Source: Aristolochia californica (taxonomy: Eukaryota; Streptophyta; Magnoliopsida; Piperales; Aristolochiaceae). From it: DNA of 64,000 nucleotides. The notes below the pieces were generated by a model. The model had not been told where the DNA came from, searched no databases, and saw only the letters and a list, made by a program, of their open reading frames with translations. Made by a program: the position numbers and the translations under genes. The stretch is from positions 10,191,406 to 10,255,405 of the forward strand of contig JARWKL010000007.1 in assembly GCA_029961685.1 (NCBI GenBank), given 5' to 3'. Of the stretch, positions 33,471 to 46,089 are shown piece after piece (positions within the stretch are counted from its first letter, which is position 1; the number at the start of each line of letters is the position of its first letter).

Positions 33471-34760
33471 GTCTATTTGAGCTCTCCTGGCAGTGGTTGC
33501 ATATTATGACTATGAGTTGTTCCAAATAGATGTTAAAACCTCTTTTCTAAATGGAAATTTGGACGAGGAGATTTATATGGAACAACCACGTGGATTTGGT
33601 AGACCTGGAACTGAAGAAAAAATGTGTAAGTTGGACAAGTCTATTTACGATTTGAAACAAGCCTCAAGACTATGGAATAGCAAGTTCAATGAAGCAATTA
33701 CAACGTATGACTTTACTCAGAATCCAGAAGATCATTGTGTTTATGTCAAAATAGTGGGAGATCGCATTGCCTTTCTTAGTTTCTATGTAGATGATATTTT
33801 ATTAGTCGGGAATGATATCCAGTTACTCCAAGGTATAAAGACATGGTTGTTTCAGACATTTGATATGAAAGACCTTGGGGGAAGCTTCTTATATTCTTGG
33901 CATTAAAATTCTACGGGATAGAGCTTGGCGAAAATTGAGTTTGTCTCAAGAGAAGTATATCGACATTCTTCTGGATCGGTTTCACATGTCCAACTGTATA
34001 CAAGGTAAAGTACCTTATGATAACACTAAAAAGATGAGTCAAGTGGATTGTCCTTCTCGCCTCAAAGATAAGTTGGATGAATCTAAGTATCCATACGCTT
34101 CTGCTGTGGGGAGTTTTATGTATGCTCTTATATGTACAAGACCAGATCTTGCTTATGTTGTTGGGGTTCTTAGCCGGTTTCAGGCTAATCCAGGTTTCAC
34201 CCACTGGGAAGGGGTTAAGTGGGTAATGCACTATCTAAAATGAACAAAGTCATATGCTTTGACTTATCAGGTGAACAAGTTAGAATTGCTTGGTTATTCC
34301 GATTCAGATTATCAAGGAAGTATTGATACCCGCAAGTCTACTTCTAGTTTTATCTTTATGTTTGGCAGATGTGCCATTTCTTGGAAAAGCAAGAAGCAAG
34401 ATTGTGTCGCACAATCAACTGTGGAGGCAGAATATGTGGCTATGAAATTATCTACAAGGGAGGTTGTCTATCTTTTCAAATTCTTGTGAAATCTTCTAGT
34501 GGTAGACTGTGTGAATCGACCTATTCCTCTCTTTTGTGATAACGCATCTACTATTGCTATCACGAAAGATCCGAAGTGTCACTCCAAGACTAAACATATC
34601 GTAGGGATATACCACTACATACGAGACATGATGAGGAAGGAGAAAGTTGTTATTTATAAGATATCTTCTCCGACCAACTTAGCTGATCCACTAACCAAGT
34701 GTCTTCCCATTACCAGTTTCACTTTCCATGTGGGGAACATGGGTTTGATTTGTTTATAAT
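33471..34760 (+). pseudogene. pol: Copia reverse transcriptase and RNase H, broken
   Basis: RT resumes abruptly (a stop in place of Arg, then ALLAVVAYYDYELFQIDVKT, FLNGNLDEEIYMEQPRGF) and holds FYVDDILLVGND, the catalytic YVDD box, near 33780-33820. A frameshift at about 33880 leads to YILGIKILRD and the RNase H (LLGYSDSDYQGS, SKKQDCVAQSTVEAEYVAM), then SSPTNLADPLTKCLP. Stops lie near 34240 and 34487. The N-terminal third of RT is missing, replaced by the host-gene mosaic. Confidence 0.9.
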
Positions 34761-34896
34761 TGATGAGACCAAGTGGGAGAGCATTGTTTTGTATGCCTTG
34801 TGGTCTCAATGATTTGTAATACTATGTCATGACATTGTACTTTATATTCCACGGAATGACCATTTTGAAATAATGCATATGCTTTTGTGTGATAAT

Positions 34897-35290
34897 ATGA
34901 GTACTCAGTGTATGCCTTGAGATTCAGCTTCCCTATTAGGTATGCACTTGTACGTGTATACGTGAGGGTCTCAATAGGGAGTGATGGTTTATTCTCTAAA
35001 TTATCCAGGCCAATGGGACTGCATAGAAACAGTTTCCTTTACTGCTAATACTCATGCTGGTATAGAGCTTTACCTTGAGTTCCTCAGGTATTGAGTATTC
35101 TATGGACCGTGATATGCCTTGATGTCCAACTTTTCTACTAGGTATATACTTGTATGTATATATAGAAGGGTCTCAATAGGAATTTAGGGTTGAATGTCTA
35201 AATATTTAGGCCTATTGTACTGATTAGGCACAGTTACCTTAGTGGCTAATACTCGAATTGGTACAGAGCTTTACCTTGAGTTCAGGTCCG
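34897..35290 (+). repeat. Two diverged tandem copies in the copia 3' untranslated region
   Basis: Units at about 34905-35095 and 35100-35285 share TATGCCTTGA, CTAttAGGTATg/aCACTTGTA-like sequence, GGGTCTCAATAGG, GGTAtAGAGCTTTACCTTGA and GAGTAT. In unit 1 CCCTATT and AATAGGG enclose an inner GTATNN..ATAC pairing, so each unit could fold into a stem-loop. Confidence 0.65.
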
Positions 35291-35526
35291 AGTATGCTAT
35301 GAATGGAGACTACTGAACTTGCAAATTTGACAAGTATGGATTTGGTTTATTCCCCAGACATGGATATCTAAGATATATATTGTGTAGGCCCGAGTTAACT
35401 ACACATGTAGATTAAAGTATTTAAGGTAATGCCTATGGTCATGGTATGGTTTTATGTGTCAAGATTGATTTTTCATGTTTTTTCAAAAATCAGAATGTGA
35501 AATGGATTTTAAACCAAGTGGGAGTT

Positions 35527-36098
35527 TGTTGGAATTATGGTTTCAAATATATTATTTATGAAATTAAATTACCATGATTTTATAGGTGTGGGGCCCACTT
35601 CTAGATTCTTTGTCATTGGATGTTCAGTACAGGGAATAATGACCAGCACATCCCCCCTGTAGAGGTAGATTAATTGGGTGCATTGACTTAGTGCCCACAT
35701 CCCTTGGGAATAAGGAGATGTATCTCTCTTTAGGGGATGTATCTCTCCTTAGAGGATGTATCTCTCCTAAGAGGATGAATCCTTATGAATAGTCATTAGT
35801 GCCACACCCTTTGTAAATCTATAAATTCTTCCATGGTCATACAAGTAAGGCTAATGCTATTTGCACACCTAGTCTGGCTGAACGGGAGCAAGCTTATCAC
35901 TTGTAAATGAATTATCAAAGGTTATCTTGTGCACTTCAAGTTTTATTTATATTCTTCAAGATGAAAGGTACGCTCTCTTTATTATTCTTATTTCAATTTT
36001 ATGATATATGTATGGCACTCATTATAAGAAGAATTATGGAGGATTTAATATCTATTTCTATGATGATTATTTATTATTATTAGACATCAAGTCTAACA
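35527..36098 (+). repeat. 3' LTR of the composite copia element
   Basis: 572 bp, preceded by the polypurine tract AAGTGGGAGTTT. It differs from the 5' LTR by scattered substitutions, about 5% by eye. Confidence 0.9.
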
Positions 36099-36171
36099 AT
36101 CCTCACCTCGGAGATTTCTTCATGTACTTTAAAGAAATTACAATTTTTTGTACCTCTCTAAATGTGTCCTG

Positions 36172-37240
36172 GTAGCATACTTTGCGTTCTGCCAATAGTA
36201 TAACTGATAAGTTGGTTATGAAGGAGTTCCTCTCCCTTCTCTAATTATGTGAAACTCATTTTCTTTTGCCTTTCAAGGGAGACTCCTATTTGTAATCTCT
36301 CATTGTTTTTCCAAAGCTCTCAGGGATAAAGTCACTTACCAATTTTAAAAAAAACTGAGATTTCGTCCTATTAAAGTAGTTGCCATGAATGTTATTAGAT
36401 CTACTTTGCTAAATGGGTAAAGGTTTTATAGAGTGGTGGGGGGGGGGGGGGACATAAGACAAAGTCTTATGGTTAGATTTATTATCCTTCGGTTACAGAT
36501 AATACAAAAGAGGAATTAGCTAAAAAAGAATTAATGAGAAAGAAAGGAGAACTAAATGTTAAAGTAGAAGATGGCACTAGTGCGGGCATAAAAGCATTGA
36601 ACTATATTTGTTTTAAAAAACTGTTGGCTTTCTTTTCTTCCCACAAACCCCAGATGGCTGCATGAAGAGCAGCCAACCGTGAAATTTCCTTTACCTAAAC
36701 AAACTTCTAGAAGAAGCTTGCAGCAACATATCAGGAAAAGATGCAGGTGAGTAGAAATGAAAGCCAAAGTTGTAAAACATAACATTCTGAGTTACGAAGT
36801 TAAAGGGGCAATGTAAAAAAAATGCAATCCTTTGATTCATCTAAATTTAAACAAAAGTGTACATCTAGCATTTGAGCAATTTCCCATAATAAAGGAGCTA
36901 ATGACTTCCAAACATGAGCAGAGGTTTCGTGATTGCAATTATTCAAGGAGAAAAACCAAGAACAAAATGACATACTATGTAAAGACTGGATAATTTCCAA
37001 ACTGTTTGGTCTTTTCACCTTCCTGAACTGACTTGACCTTCTACAAGAGCGAGGAGCCTATAGACCTTCCGAAATTCATTATTATGCAATTGGCAATCAT
37101 AGGTAGTTACTTGTGTATCTCTCTCAAGTTTATATGAAAGGGAAAAAGAGGACCATGAAGGGTCATAATAAATCCAATTGTTTGACCAAAAAGCTACCCT
37201 ATTGCTATACCTCACATGAAATTGAACTCGCACAAAAATT
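36172..37240 (-). repeat. Long direct repeat, copy 1 (minus-strand coding-like remnant)
   Basis: TAGCATACTTTGCGTTCTGC onward matches 39163-40082 at roughly 90%. The minus strand of both copies keeps frames such as VWKSLAPLLWEIAQMLDVHF, SFCSWFFSLNNC and SHLGFVGRKESQ. I do not recognise the protein; a LINE or transposase remnant is possible. It contains a poly-G run near 36437-36450 that is not in copy 2. Confidence 0.6.
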
Positions 37241-38880
37241 TCTATAATTTAGGAGCACTTTCCAAAGACTTGACATGGTAAAATATGTCAAACTTAGTAA
37301 TTGTATTGAATTGAATGAGAAACGAATCACAATGATTTATATGTACAACAGAGTGTTACTATATTAGGTAACTACCTAATCTTGTAAATACAATTATTCA
37401 TAAAACTATATAATTATGTATAAACTTTATTCAATAATCAAATACAAAAACATTCCTTTAAAAAAAACGCTAGTTTTGTCCATTTGTACTTAATCAGATC
37501 GTTCTGATCACACGTTTAAACTGAATGTGCGAGTTTGCATGCTGTGCGGGACGGGAGGGGGAAAATGTCATTGAATTTTTTCATTGAGTAAATTTTCTTA
37601 ACATTTGTTCCATCTTAGGGGACTTGAAAAAAAATTACCTTGATTCTTCATGATTCTTCCTACCTTGAAGAAATGTTAAAAAAATAGGAAAATGAGTTTC
37701 TTCTGATTGGGCCTTTTTACATTGAAACTTGAGCTCCTAGAGTCGGTTTGGTTTGTGCCACCCTAATAAAGACCCTGAAGTAGTAGCTGCGGATGGTGAC
37801 ACATTTCTGAAATAAACTATCATAAAATTATAATCTTGAGTTTCTACAGATTGAGTTACAATTAAAGTAGACTAAACTAGAGAGCAAAAATTAAAATAAT
37901 ACAACTGGCAAATCGAGTTGCAATTACAGTAGATAAGACTGCACCGCCACAAATTAAACGTCTAAATAAATTTTTTTTCGGAAAATGGACCGAAACTTGA
38001 AACCCATTAAGAAGGGTTGGTACAGTCGAACACGAAACTTATCTCAGTAAAGATTTCTTGACACAATTGTATCGAATACACTTTTATATCATGTAAACAC
38101 ATTCGATTGGCACGTCTTTGCGTATACAAATATTTGTATATTATACATAGCACAAAATGAACAAAGATTTCATTAGCTTTAGGTTTTCAGGGTTCAACAA
38201 CAAATATACTTTTTTCCTCAGTTGGGACCCCAGCAGCTCAAGTACATAACCGTCTATAGTGATTCCTCTGCCCTCTTGATCTCCTCTTCAGAGCCTTTAT
38301 GCTTCTGAGACACAATCACAACCACTGGACAACTTCCTGACCTGTTTAGAAGAAGCGATGGTATCTCTGAGAGATTTGATGGCTGATGCTCGGTCCTTGA
38401 TACCCTACGCTGCTCTCATACTTGCCTGGTAATCGAGCATGCTCCCATACCTCAAGCTCATATCAAGATCACTAGATGATCGATTCAAAGGAAGAGACTT
38501 GGGAGAAATGAAATCAAAAGATGAAAAGTGAATCAATAGGTGAGATTGCCAATCCGGATGATTCTCTGGAGAACCAGAGTTGATTATATATTGGAAGAAA
38601 AAGAACAAGGAAGACCCTGTGGCACTCACCGTTTTGTCTTACAAGGTGGTTCTGGAATGAAGAAACAACCAGATTAGTAGTTTACGACTGCAGATTTGTG
38701 CTTAATTTGGAGGTGGGAGCGATTAGAGAGGAATATTGATGAAAAAGAAGCTGAAATCAGAGAAAAAACAAAAACTTAATGTAGATTGCAGTCCAATTTT
38801 TCCAAGCCATCAACCTATTTTTTTTTATCTTCCCGAGATCCAAATCCTCGTTTTTGAGATTCCCTGAATTCCCGAACTCT
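37241..38880. other. Interior of a truncated hAT-like element
   Basis: No gene recognised. TTATTCAATAATCAAATACA near 37428 resembles CTATACAATAATCAAACACA at about 15690 in the other hAT-like element, suggesting shared interior. No left terminus of the TAGGGGTGGC type is visible. Confidence 0.4.
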
Positions 38881-39154
38881 AGCCCCAAGCTTCCGAATCC
38901 TGACTTATCCGAACTCAGTACCCTTAGGCCCTCGTTAAGTTAACGAGCCGGCTCCCGAGCTTTCAAACTGAATCATGGTTCGGTCGAGCCGGCTCACGAG
39001 CTTTCGAACCGAACCATGGTTCGGTCGAGCTCGGCTTTTTAACTTAAACGAGTCATCTGGATCTCGAAATCGGTTCAAGATCCAAATAAAATGAATCGAG
39101 TAGAACCGAGCCGAGCTCAAGCCACTCACGAACCAGCTCGGTTCAATGCCACCC
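38881..39154. repeat. hAT-like right end
   Basis: Carries TTAAGTTAACGAGCCGGCTC, a duplicated CATGGTTCGGTCGAGC block and the terminus CAGCTCGGTTCAATGCCACC then CCTA, whose reverse reads TAGGGGTGGCATTGAACCGA. It is the third copy of this end type here, and its terminus is the best match to the left terminus at 14434. Confidence 0.75.
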
Positions 39155-39162
39155 CTACCTGG

Positions 39163-40082
39163 TAGCATACTTTACATTCTGCCAATAGTATAACTGATAA
39201 GTTGGTTATGAAGAAGTTCGTCTCCCTTCTCTCATTATGTGAAACTCTTTTTCTTTTGTCCTTCAAGGGTGACTCCTGTTTGTAATCTCTTGGTGTTTTT
39301 CCAAAGCTCTTAGGGATAAAGTCAATTACCAATTTATAAAAAAAAGCTGAGATTTCATCCTAGTAAAGTAGTTGCCATGAATGTTATAGGATCTACTATG
39401 CTAAATGGGTTAAGGTTTTACTGAGGGAGGGGACATAAGACAAGGCTCTTATGGTTAGATTTATTATCTTTCAGTTACAAATAATACAAAAGAGGAATTT
39501 ACTAAAAAAGAATTAATGAGAAAGAAAGAAGAGCTAAATTTTAAAGTGGAAGATGGCACTAGTGCGGGCCTGAAATCATTGAACTATATTTTTTTAATAA
39601 ATCGCTGGCTTTCTTTTCTTCCCAAAAGACCATGATGGCTACATGAAGAGCAGTCAACCACGAAATTTCCCTTACCTAAAAAAATTTCTAGAAGAAGCTT
39701 GCAACAACATATCAGAGGAAGATGCAGTTGAGTAGAAATGAAAGCCAAAGTTGTACAAGATGACACTCTAAGCTACGAAGTTAAAGGGGCAATGTGAAAA
39801 AAATGCAATACTCTGATTCATCTAAATTTTTAAAAAAGTGTACATCTAGCATTTGAGAAATTTCCCATAATAAAGGAGCTAATGACTTCCAAACAAGAGC
39901 AAAGATTTTGTGACTGCAGTTATTCAGGGAGAAAAACCAAGAACAAAATAACATACAATATAAAAACTGGATAATTTCCAAATTGTTTGGTCTTTTCACC
40001 TACTTGAATTGAGTTGACCTTCTACAAGAGCGAGGAGCCGAGAGACCCCCCAAAATTCATATTTATGCAATTGACAATCATG
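39163..40082 (-). repeat. Long direct repeat, copy 2
   Basis: Homologous to 36172-37240, with matching minus-strand frames VWKSLAPLLWEISQMLDVHF and SHHGLLGRKESQ. Copies 1 and 2 enclose the hAT-like remnant. The sequence CCTGGTAG is present just before both. Confidence 0.6.
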
Positions 40083-40409
40083 GGTGTTGAATTTATGGAA
40101 AAGAGAAAAACTTCATTAACGTTATGTAATCAAAGTACATGAACCTCTATTTATAATAGAAGAAAGTAGTAGAGTCCAATTAAAATAAAACTACTTTTAT
40201 CCCAATTAAATCCAAGGGTCTGATACCATTTGTTCAACACAAATGTACAGAACTCCCAAGTTGGTAAACCAAAAGGGACACAACAGTCATTCATATAGTT
40301 TAATGCACAAAACTGGGCAAACTGAGGTTTGTCCAATAGTAGGCTATCCACATGGATGGCATGACAAAAAAAATCTAGTGCTAAATAACATAATGACATG
40401 AGAAAAAAC
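40083..40409 (-). repeat. LTR-like fragment, minus strand
   Basis: The stretch at 40110-40200 (TGAACCTCTATTTATAATAG ... GAGTCCAATTAAAA) is the reverse complement of the LTR promoter region near 12925-13005. GGTCTGATACCA at 40211-40222 is a reversed primer-binding site. They occur in an order that does not fit a normal element, so this is a rearranged remnant. Confidence 0.4.
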
Positions 40410-42604
40410 AATCCAATGTTAAAATTGTAAAGTTTATGTATGTAAAAAATTTAGAACAACAACAAATGTAAGCAAAGAAAATTTATTCACACACCACAAA
40501 TGAACACAAAAGTTTTTATATCCAAGTTTGGCAAACTCCACTAGTTCAACCTTAATAGCTTAGAATTTTATAAGAAAGAGATTTCTAATTGATCCTACAC
40601 ATGTTTTAAATGTGGATATGCATGCTTTAAACATGTTAAAGATGCAAATGACCTATGGATCCAAACCACATTAAATTCTCAAGTTTGGGTGCGGTGGGAT
40701 ACTTACATGAGCCAAACAAGCCACTATTTTGCCAATTTACAAAAAATGCTGACCGAACAATCATAGATGATTGTAAAGTGATTTATTGGTCAATCATGCG
40801 TAACAAGCTATATTTTTGTAAGAAATGACATATGGATAGGGATTCAACACTCAACAAAAAATTCCCCCGCCTCACCCTTTTCTCGACGATTGCAAAACCT
40901 AATATATAAAAACTAGAAAGAGTTTACAATCCCTAAAAGTTACAAAGACATTTTTGAATTATCTCTCTCTACATTTGTGCATTTCAATTTTAGATGTATA
41001 CTTTTTCCTTAAATCAAAACTTGAGTTTTCACTTTTCCCTTTATCTCTCATTCTAAAAATAAAATGCAAACCGATCACAACAAAATGAAAATTTAACAAT
41101 TTATGTATCCAAAAAATTTAGAACAACAACAAATATAAGCAAAGAAAATTTATTCACCCACCACAAATGAACACAAAAGTTTTGATATCCATGTTTGGGA
41201 AATTCCACTAGTTCAACCTTGATAGCTTGGAATTTTATAAGAAAGAGATTTCTAATGGATCCTACACATCTTTTAAATGTGGATATGCATGTTTGAAACA
41301 TGTTAAAGATGCAGATGACTTATGGATCCAAACCTCATTAAATTCTTAAGTTTGGGTGCGGTGGGATATTTACCCAAGCCAAACAAGCCATTATTTTGCC
41401 CATTTACAAAAAAAGCTGACCTAACAATCATAGATGATTGTAAAGTAATTTATCAGTCAATCATGCATAACGGGCTATATTTTTGTAAGAAATGACTTAT
41501 GGATTGGGAGTCAACACTCAGCTAAAAATTCCCCCGCGTCTCCCTTTTCCCGACGATTGCAAAACCTGATATATAAAAACTAGAAAGAGTTTACAATCCT
41601 AAAAGTTGCAGACACTTTTTGGAATTATCACTCTCTACATTTGTGCATATCCATTTTAGATGTACACTTTTTCCTTAAATCAAAACTTGAGTTTTCAGTT
41701 TTCCCTTTATCTCTCGTAAACATAAAAGATAAGGCAAACATATCACATCAAAATGAAAATTTTAGAGTTTATGTACGCAAAAAATTTAGAAAAACAACAA
41801 ATGTAAGCAAAGATATTTACACACCACAAATGAACACAAAAGCTTTGATATCCAAGTTTGGGAAATTCCACTAGTTTAACCTTGATATCTTCGAATCTTA
41901 TAAGAAAGAGATTTCTAATTGATCTTACACATGTTTCAAATGTGGATATGCATGCTTAAAACATATTAAAGATGCAGATGACCAATGGATCCAAACCTCA
42001 TTAAATTCTCAAGTTTAGGTACCGTGGGATATTTACCCAAGCCAAACAAGCCATTATTTTGCCCATATACAAAAGCTGACCTAACAATCATAGATGATTG
42101 TAAAGTGATTTATTGGTCAATTATACATAACGGGCTATATTTTTGTAAGAAATGACTTATGGATTAGGAGTGAACACTCAACTAAAAATTCCCCCATGTG
42201 TCCCTTTTCCCGACGAGTGCAAAACCTGATATATAAAAACTAGAAAGAGTTTACAATCCCTAAAAGTTACAGACACTTTTTGGAATTATCTCTCTCTAAA
42301 TTTGTGTATTTCCATTTTAGATGTATAATTTTTCCTTAAATCAAAACTTGAGTTTTCACTTTTCCCTTTATCTCTCGTAAACAAAAAAAGATAAGGCAAA
42401 TAGATCACAACAAATTGAAAATTTTAGAGTTTATGTATGCAAAAAATTTAGAACAACGACAAATGTAAGCAAAGAAAATTTATTCACCCACCACAAATGA
42501 ACACAAAATTTTTTATATCCAAGTTTTGGAAATTCCACTAGTTCAAACCTTATAGCTTGGAATTTAATAAGAAAGAGATTTCTAATTGATCCTATACATG
42601 TTTT
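40410..42604. repeat. Satellite array, subfamily B (unit about 665 bp), part 1
   Basis: Units anchored on CACATgTTTTAAATGTGGATAT at about 40605, 41267, 41930 and 42595. Block order is that of subfamily A, but with TGATTTATCGGTCAATCATG in place of the GATCGATC block and shorter C runs. It ends within ACATG at 42600, where a copia element inserted. Confidence 0.9.
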
Positions 42605-43154
42605 TGTTGGAAGATGGGCTCAAGCCCACAAGCTCAAGGCAACAAACTCACACGTCAAAGGAGTAGCACATGTGTGAATTATGGTACTTCACTTAAAGAT
42701 GGCATAGAGGTGTAAATATGTGTTTTTTTATGTCTTTTTTTTCAACAAGTTGTAGCCCTAAGGGCATTGTAAAGACTATAAATAAAGGCATTGTCTAAGA
42801 GGTAGAGCTTTGTAGCACTTTCCTCTCTTTCTACAAATTCGTCCAGCCCTCATTTTCACTTTGACGCAAACCTCTTTTCCCTTAATCCAAACTCTCTTTT
42901 TCCATGTCCTTCTTCTTCTCCTCTCCTTCTCTCTTTTTCTTCTTCTTCCTCATTGATCTAAAGTTCCTTTCATGAGATCCTAAATTCCACATGGTCTCAG
43001 AGCAAGGAGTTTAGGATCCCTCTTGATGAAGCTATTATGGTATCTGTTCAAGAAGTTGTAAAAAAAGGAGTTCAGTCATGAAGAGATAAGTTCATTCTCT
43101 TCTTATTTACATTTTATTTTCTTTTCTTATTTACGTACTCCTCTTTACTGTTTT

Positions 43155-44046
43155 TGTTGTGGACTCAATAGCATACCGAGTCACACAATGAAGGAGGCAA
43201 CAACAACTCACTCAATAGGATTTGTTTCTTATATTACTTTGAGTAGGATTTATTTCTTAGATTGTTTTAAGTAGGAGTTATTTCTAATTACTTTTATATG
43301 TTGGGGCATTATGGGGAATTATTGTAACCCTAACCCTAAAACTCCATGACGCGATCTATTTAAAGGAAAAAATGAATAAAATAGGTAAGCTTTGAGATTT
43401 TAGAATAACCTAGTGTAAACAGGATGAGATCACCTCTTGATCTCAAGTTTAGGGTTTACTCCAAAAATCCAACATATCCTTCACCCTCCATTGCCATCCA
43501 TCTTCATCCATCTTCCATCACCAGCATCCCAAGTAAGAAAGGAAGCTTCCTGCCCCTTTTCCTAGCCCAAAGAGAAGGTTTGTCCTCCTTCTCGGCAACA
43601 ATACCAAGAGAGGTCTCAATTCCTCCCTTATCGAGCAGAAAAGTGAGGATCTTCATCCTCAGACCTTGAGCAGTCCTGGTGCAACGTGGGAGCTGATCAC
43701 AGCTACAAAGAAGAGGTAATAATCTATTCCAAACTCATGTTTCAAGTAAATTCTGAAAGAAGGATTGCAATCTTAGCTAGAGCAGCAACAAAGTGGGCCA
43801 AACCCTCTTTGTCGTGATCAAGAAAAGAGAGCAGCTTGCTCTAGAAAGCTCAGCATTGCTGTGGGGTATCCTACCTTTCATAGAAACTCATTAGGACCAT
43901 CAAAAGAGGAGCTTTCCTCCTGGCTGAGCACTGGTCAAGAGAAAGACTCACATACAGACCCTTGACGTGAAGTGAGCTTTAATTCTGAGTGCTGGAGTCT
44001 CAAGTTCCACACCGTGTTACTCGATCCATGACCCGGGACCGTAAAA
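43155..44046 (+). repeat. Gypsy solo LTR nested in the copia leader
   Basis: 892 bp, TGTTGTGGACTCAATAGCAT to GACCCGGGACCGTAAAA, homologous end to end with the 50206-51091 LTR. Flanks are GTTTT (43150-43154) and TTTTT (44047-44051), a 4/5 match. With no internal gypsy sequence, it is a solo LTR produced by LTR-LTR recombination. Confidence 0.8.
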
Positions 44047-44783
44047 TTTTTCTACTTCTTAAACATTGAATCACATCAAGTCAAGATAAATCTTTATATG
44101 TTGTGAAGATTTATTTTTATGACTAAACTGATGTTATAATATTGATCTTCTTGTAAATCAATTACAAATGTGATCAAGATCATTTGCTGTTTGCGTCTTA
44201 TTAAGATTGATGGGTGAGATTCAATTACCTTAATGTAACTTGGATCAATCTCATTTGAGGTAGAATTCCAGCACAGGTTGCTGTAACTTCTCCTACTAAA
44301 TGTTGCTCATGGGTTTGTGTTATGTTGTTGGATGCCCACTATATGTTTGGTGAATTTCCAGCAGCCATTTACCCTTTGTAGTTCCTTTTGAACTTCAACA
44401 ATTGAATTTCTTTTACGTGGAAGTATCCCATGAGCTGAAGATAAATTTCTTCCAAGTATCTTGATTTGCCTTTAAATCTTCTCTAAATATTTTCTCTATC
44501 TCTCAGTTTGTGTTGGAGTTTGAATTAAGGCCTAATCGGTTGCTTCTACCTTCTTCTCTTTGTTTTTAAGAATACAAGAAGAGTTGAGTGATGGCAGGAT
44601 GTTATTCTCACTTGCTAAAGGCACAGATTAGTTGATAATTTTGTGCTTGCTCTCGTGAAAGAAATTGGTTCTTGTTCTCTTTTTTGGTGACTGATTTGGT
44701 CCACGGGTTCTTCAAATTACATTGAGTAACTGTTCTTTCAAGAAGGCCCCTTCCCTTGACCTCCACATTTGACTTGCCTCATC
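44047..44783 (+). other. Copia leader, distal part
   Basis: Untranslated A/T-rich leader between the nested solo LTR and gag. No gene seen. Confidence 0.6.
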
Positions 44784-45690
44784 ATGGAGAGTGGACACAA
44801 CAGTAATAAGAGTGATATACTCCGTATTACTACAATTTCACTTAGAGGTCTCTCCAATTACATGAGCTGGTCACAATCGGTTCGGAGGGTTCTTATTACT
44901 TGTGACCTCTTAAGCCACGTTATTAAATTTCCTCCTCCGATTGATGAAGAAGATGAGACCTACCACAAGTGGGTTAAGCATGATAACATGGTGATAAGTT
45001 GGCTCATCAATAGCATGGAAGAGCATGTGGCCAACAATGTGGTCCACTTGGAAACCGCCAAGGACATATGGGACACTTGTGCTAAGCTTTACTCAAGTAC
45101 TGCGTCATTACAAAAAATATATGATGTCTTACAAAATATGATGCATACGAGACATGGAGATAATATTCATGAATTTTTAGCACGTTTTCAAGGCCTTCTC
45201 CAAGAATGGAAACTAGCTCAGCCATACCCCACTGATATTGTCGTTCAAGAACGACAACGAGAAGCTTTGGTAGCAACCATTTGCTTATCGAATATTAAAC
45301 CTTACCTTGAGGTTGCCAAAACTCAGCTTCTAAGTTTTTCTGCTCTTCCATCCTTCGATGACATTAGTGCTACATTACTTCGGATACCAGATCCATCCCC
45401 TCCTTCTCCTATTGATGCCCCATCGACAATGTTCTCTGAAAATCGGGGTACATCTTCCTCATACCGAGGATGGGACAGAAATATGAGAGAGGGTCGAACT
45501 ATGAGAGGGGCTGAAAATAGAGGGGTAGAATGGGTCCGAATTCTTCCTGTACTGAGCCTCAAATTTGCACTTACTGTGGTGGTCAGAACCACCTTGTGGC
45601 AACATGCTGGAAACTTCATGCAAGCCTGATTGGGCCACAACCAACCCTGTCTCTGTTAGCGTTGAGAAACAAGAAGATAAGGCTGAATGA
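44784..45690 (+). pseudogene. gag: Copia gag (UBN2 type), nearly intact
   Basis: The start at 44784 (MESGHNSNKSDIL) is preferred to the ATG five codons upstream because related gag copies begin here. The frame is open for 281 codons with SNYMSWSQSVRRVLITCDLL, VISWLINSMEEHVANNVVHL, RHGDNIHEFLARFQGLLQEW and ATICLSNIKPYLEVAKTQLL. A one-base shift near 45530 moves the zinc knuckle (CTYCGGQNHLVATC, about 45571-45612) out of the gag frame. Confidence 0.88.
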
Positions 45691-45702
45691 TCCTCTAGAA
45701 AT

Positions 45703-46056
45703 GTGACTCTTACTGCTGAAGACTATGTTGCATTTCAGAAAATGAAGTCCTTAATGGAATCATCTATTCCCTCATCATCTACTGCTGCCACTACTATTGC
45801 CTCGGGTATGCTTTCATCCTCTTCCTCTTGGATCATCGACTCCGGGGCCTCCGAACATCTATCAGGTAACAAACACTTGTTGCAGTCCTTGTCTCCTTGT
45901 TATCCTCAGAAATTTGTTACTATTGCTAATGGTACCCAAACCAAGAGCCTTGGGAAAGGTTCCTCCTCTCTTACCTCATCTATTCTCCTTCAAGATGTTT
46001 TGTTTGTCCCTCAATTTCCTTTAAATTTTCTCTCATTTAGTCAATTAACCAAATAA
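45703..46056 (+). pseudogene. Copia aspartic protease
   Basis: The open frame contains SSSWIIDSGASEHLSGNKHL with the catalytic D-S-G, and LLQDVLFVPQFPLNFLSFSQ, the conserved end of the protease fold. It normally lies in the same polyprotein as gag; here a stop at 45688-45690 separates them. Confidence 0.85.
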
Positions 46057-46089
46057 TTAAATTGTAACTATCACCTTCTCACCATCTTC

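Noticed and set aside
36437..36450. Poly-G run as a functional signal
   Set aside because: Single homopolymer absent from the duplicate copy at 39430; probably slippage.
42992..43003. tRNA-Met-like sequences (TGGTATCAGAGC and variants at many sites)
   Set aside because: These are primer-binding sites complementary to the tRNA 3' end, located directly after LTRs; no cloverleaf is present.
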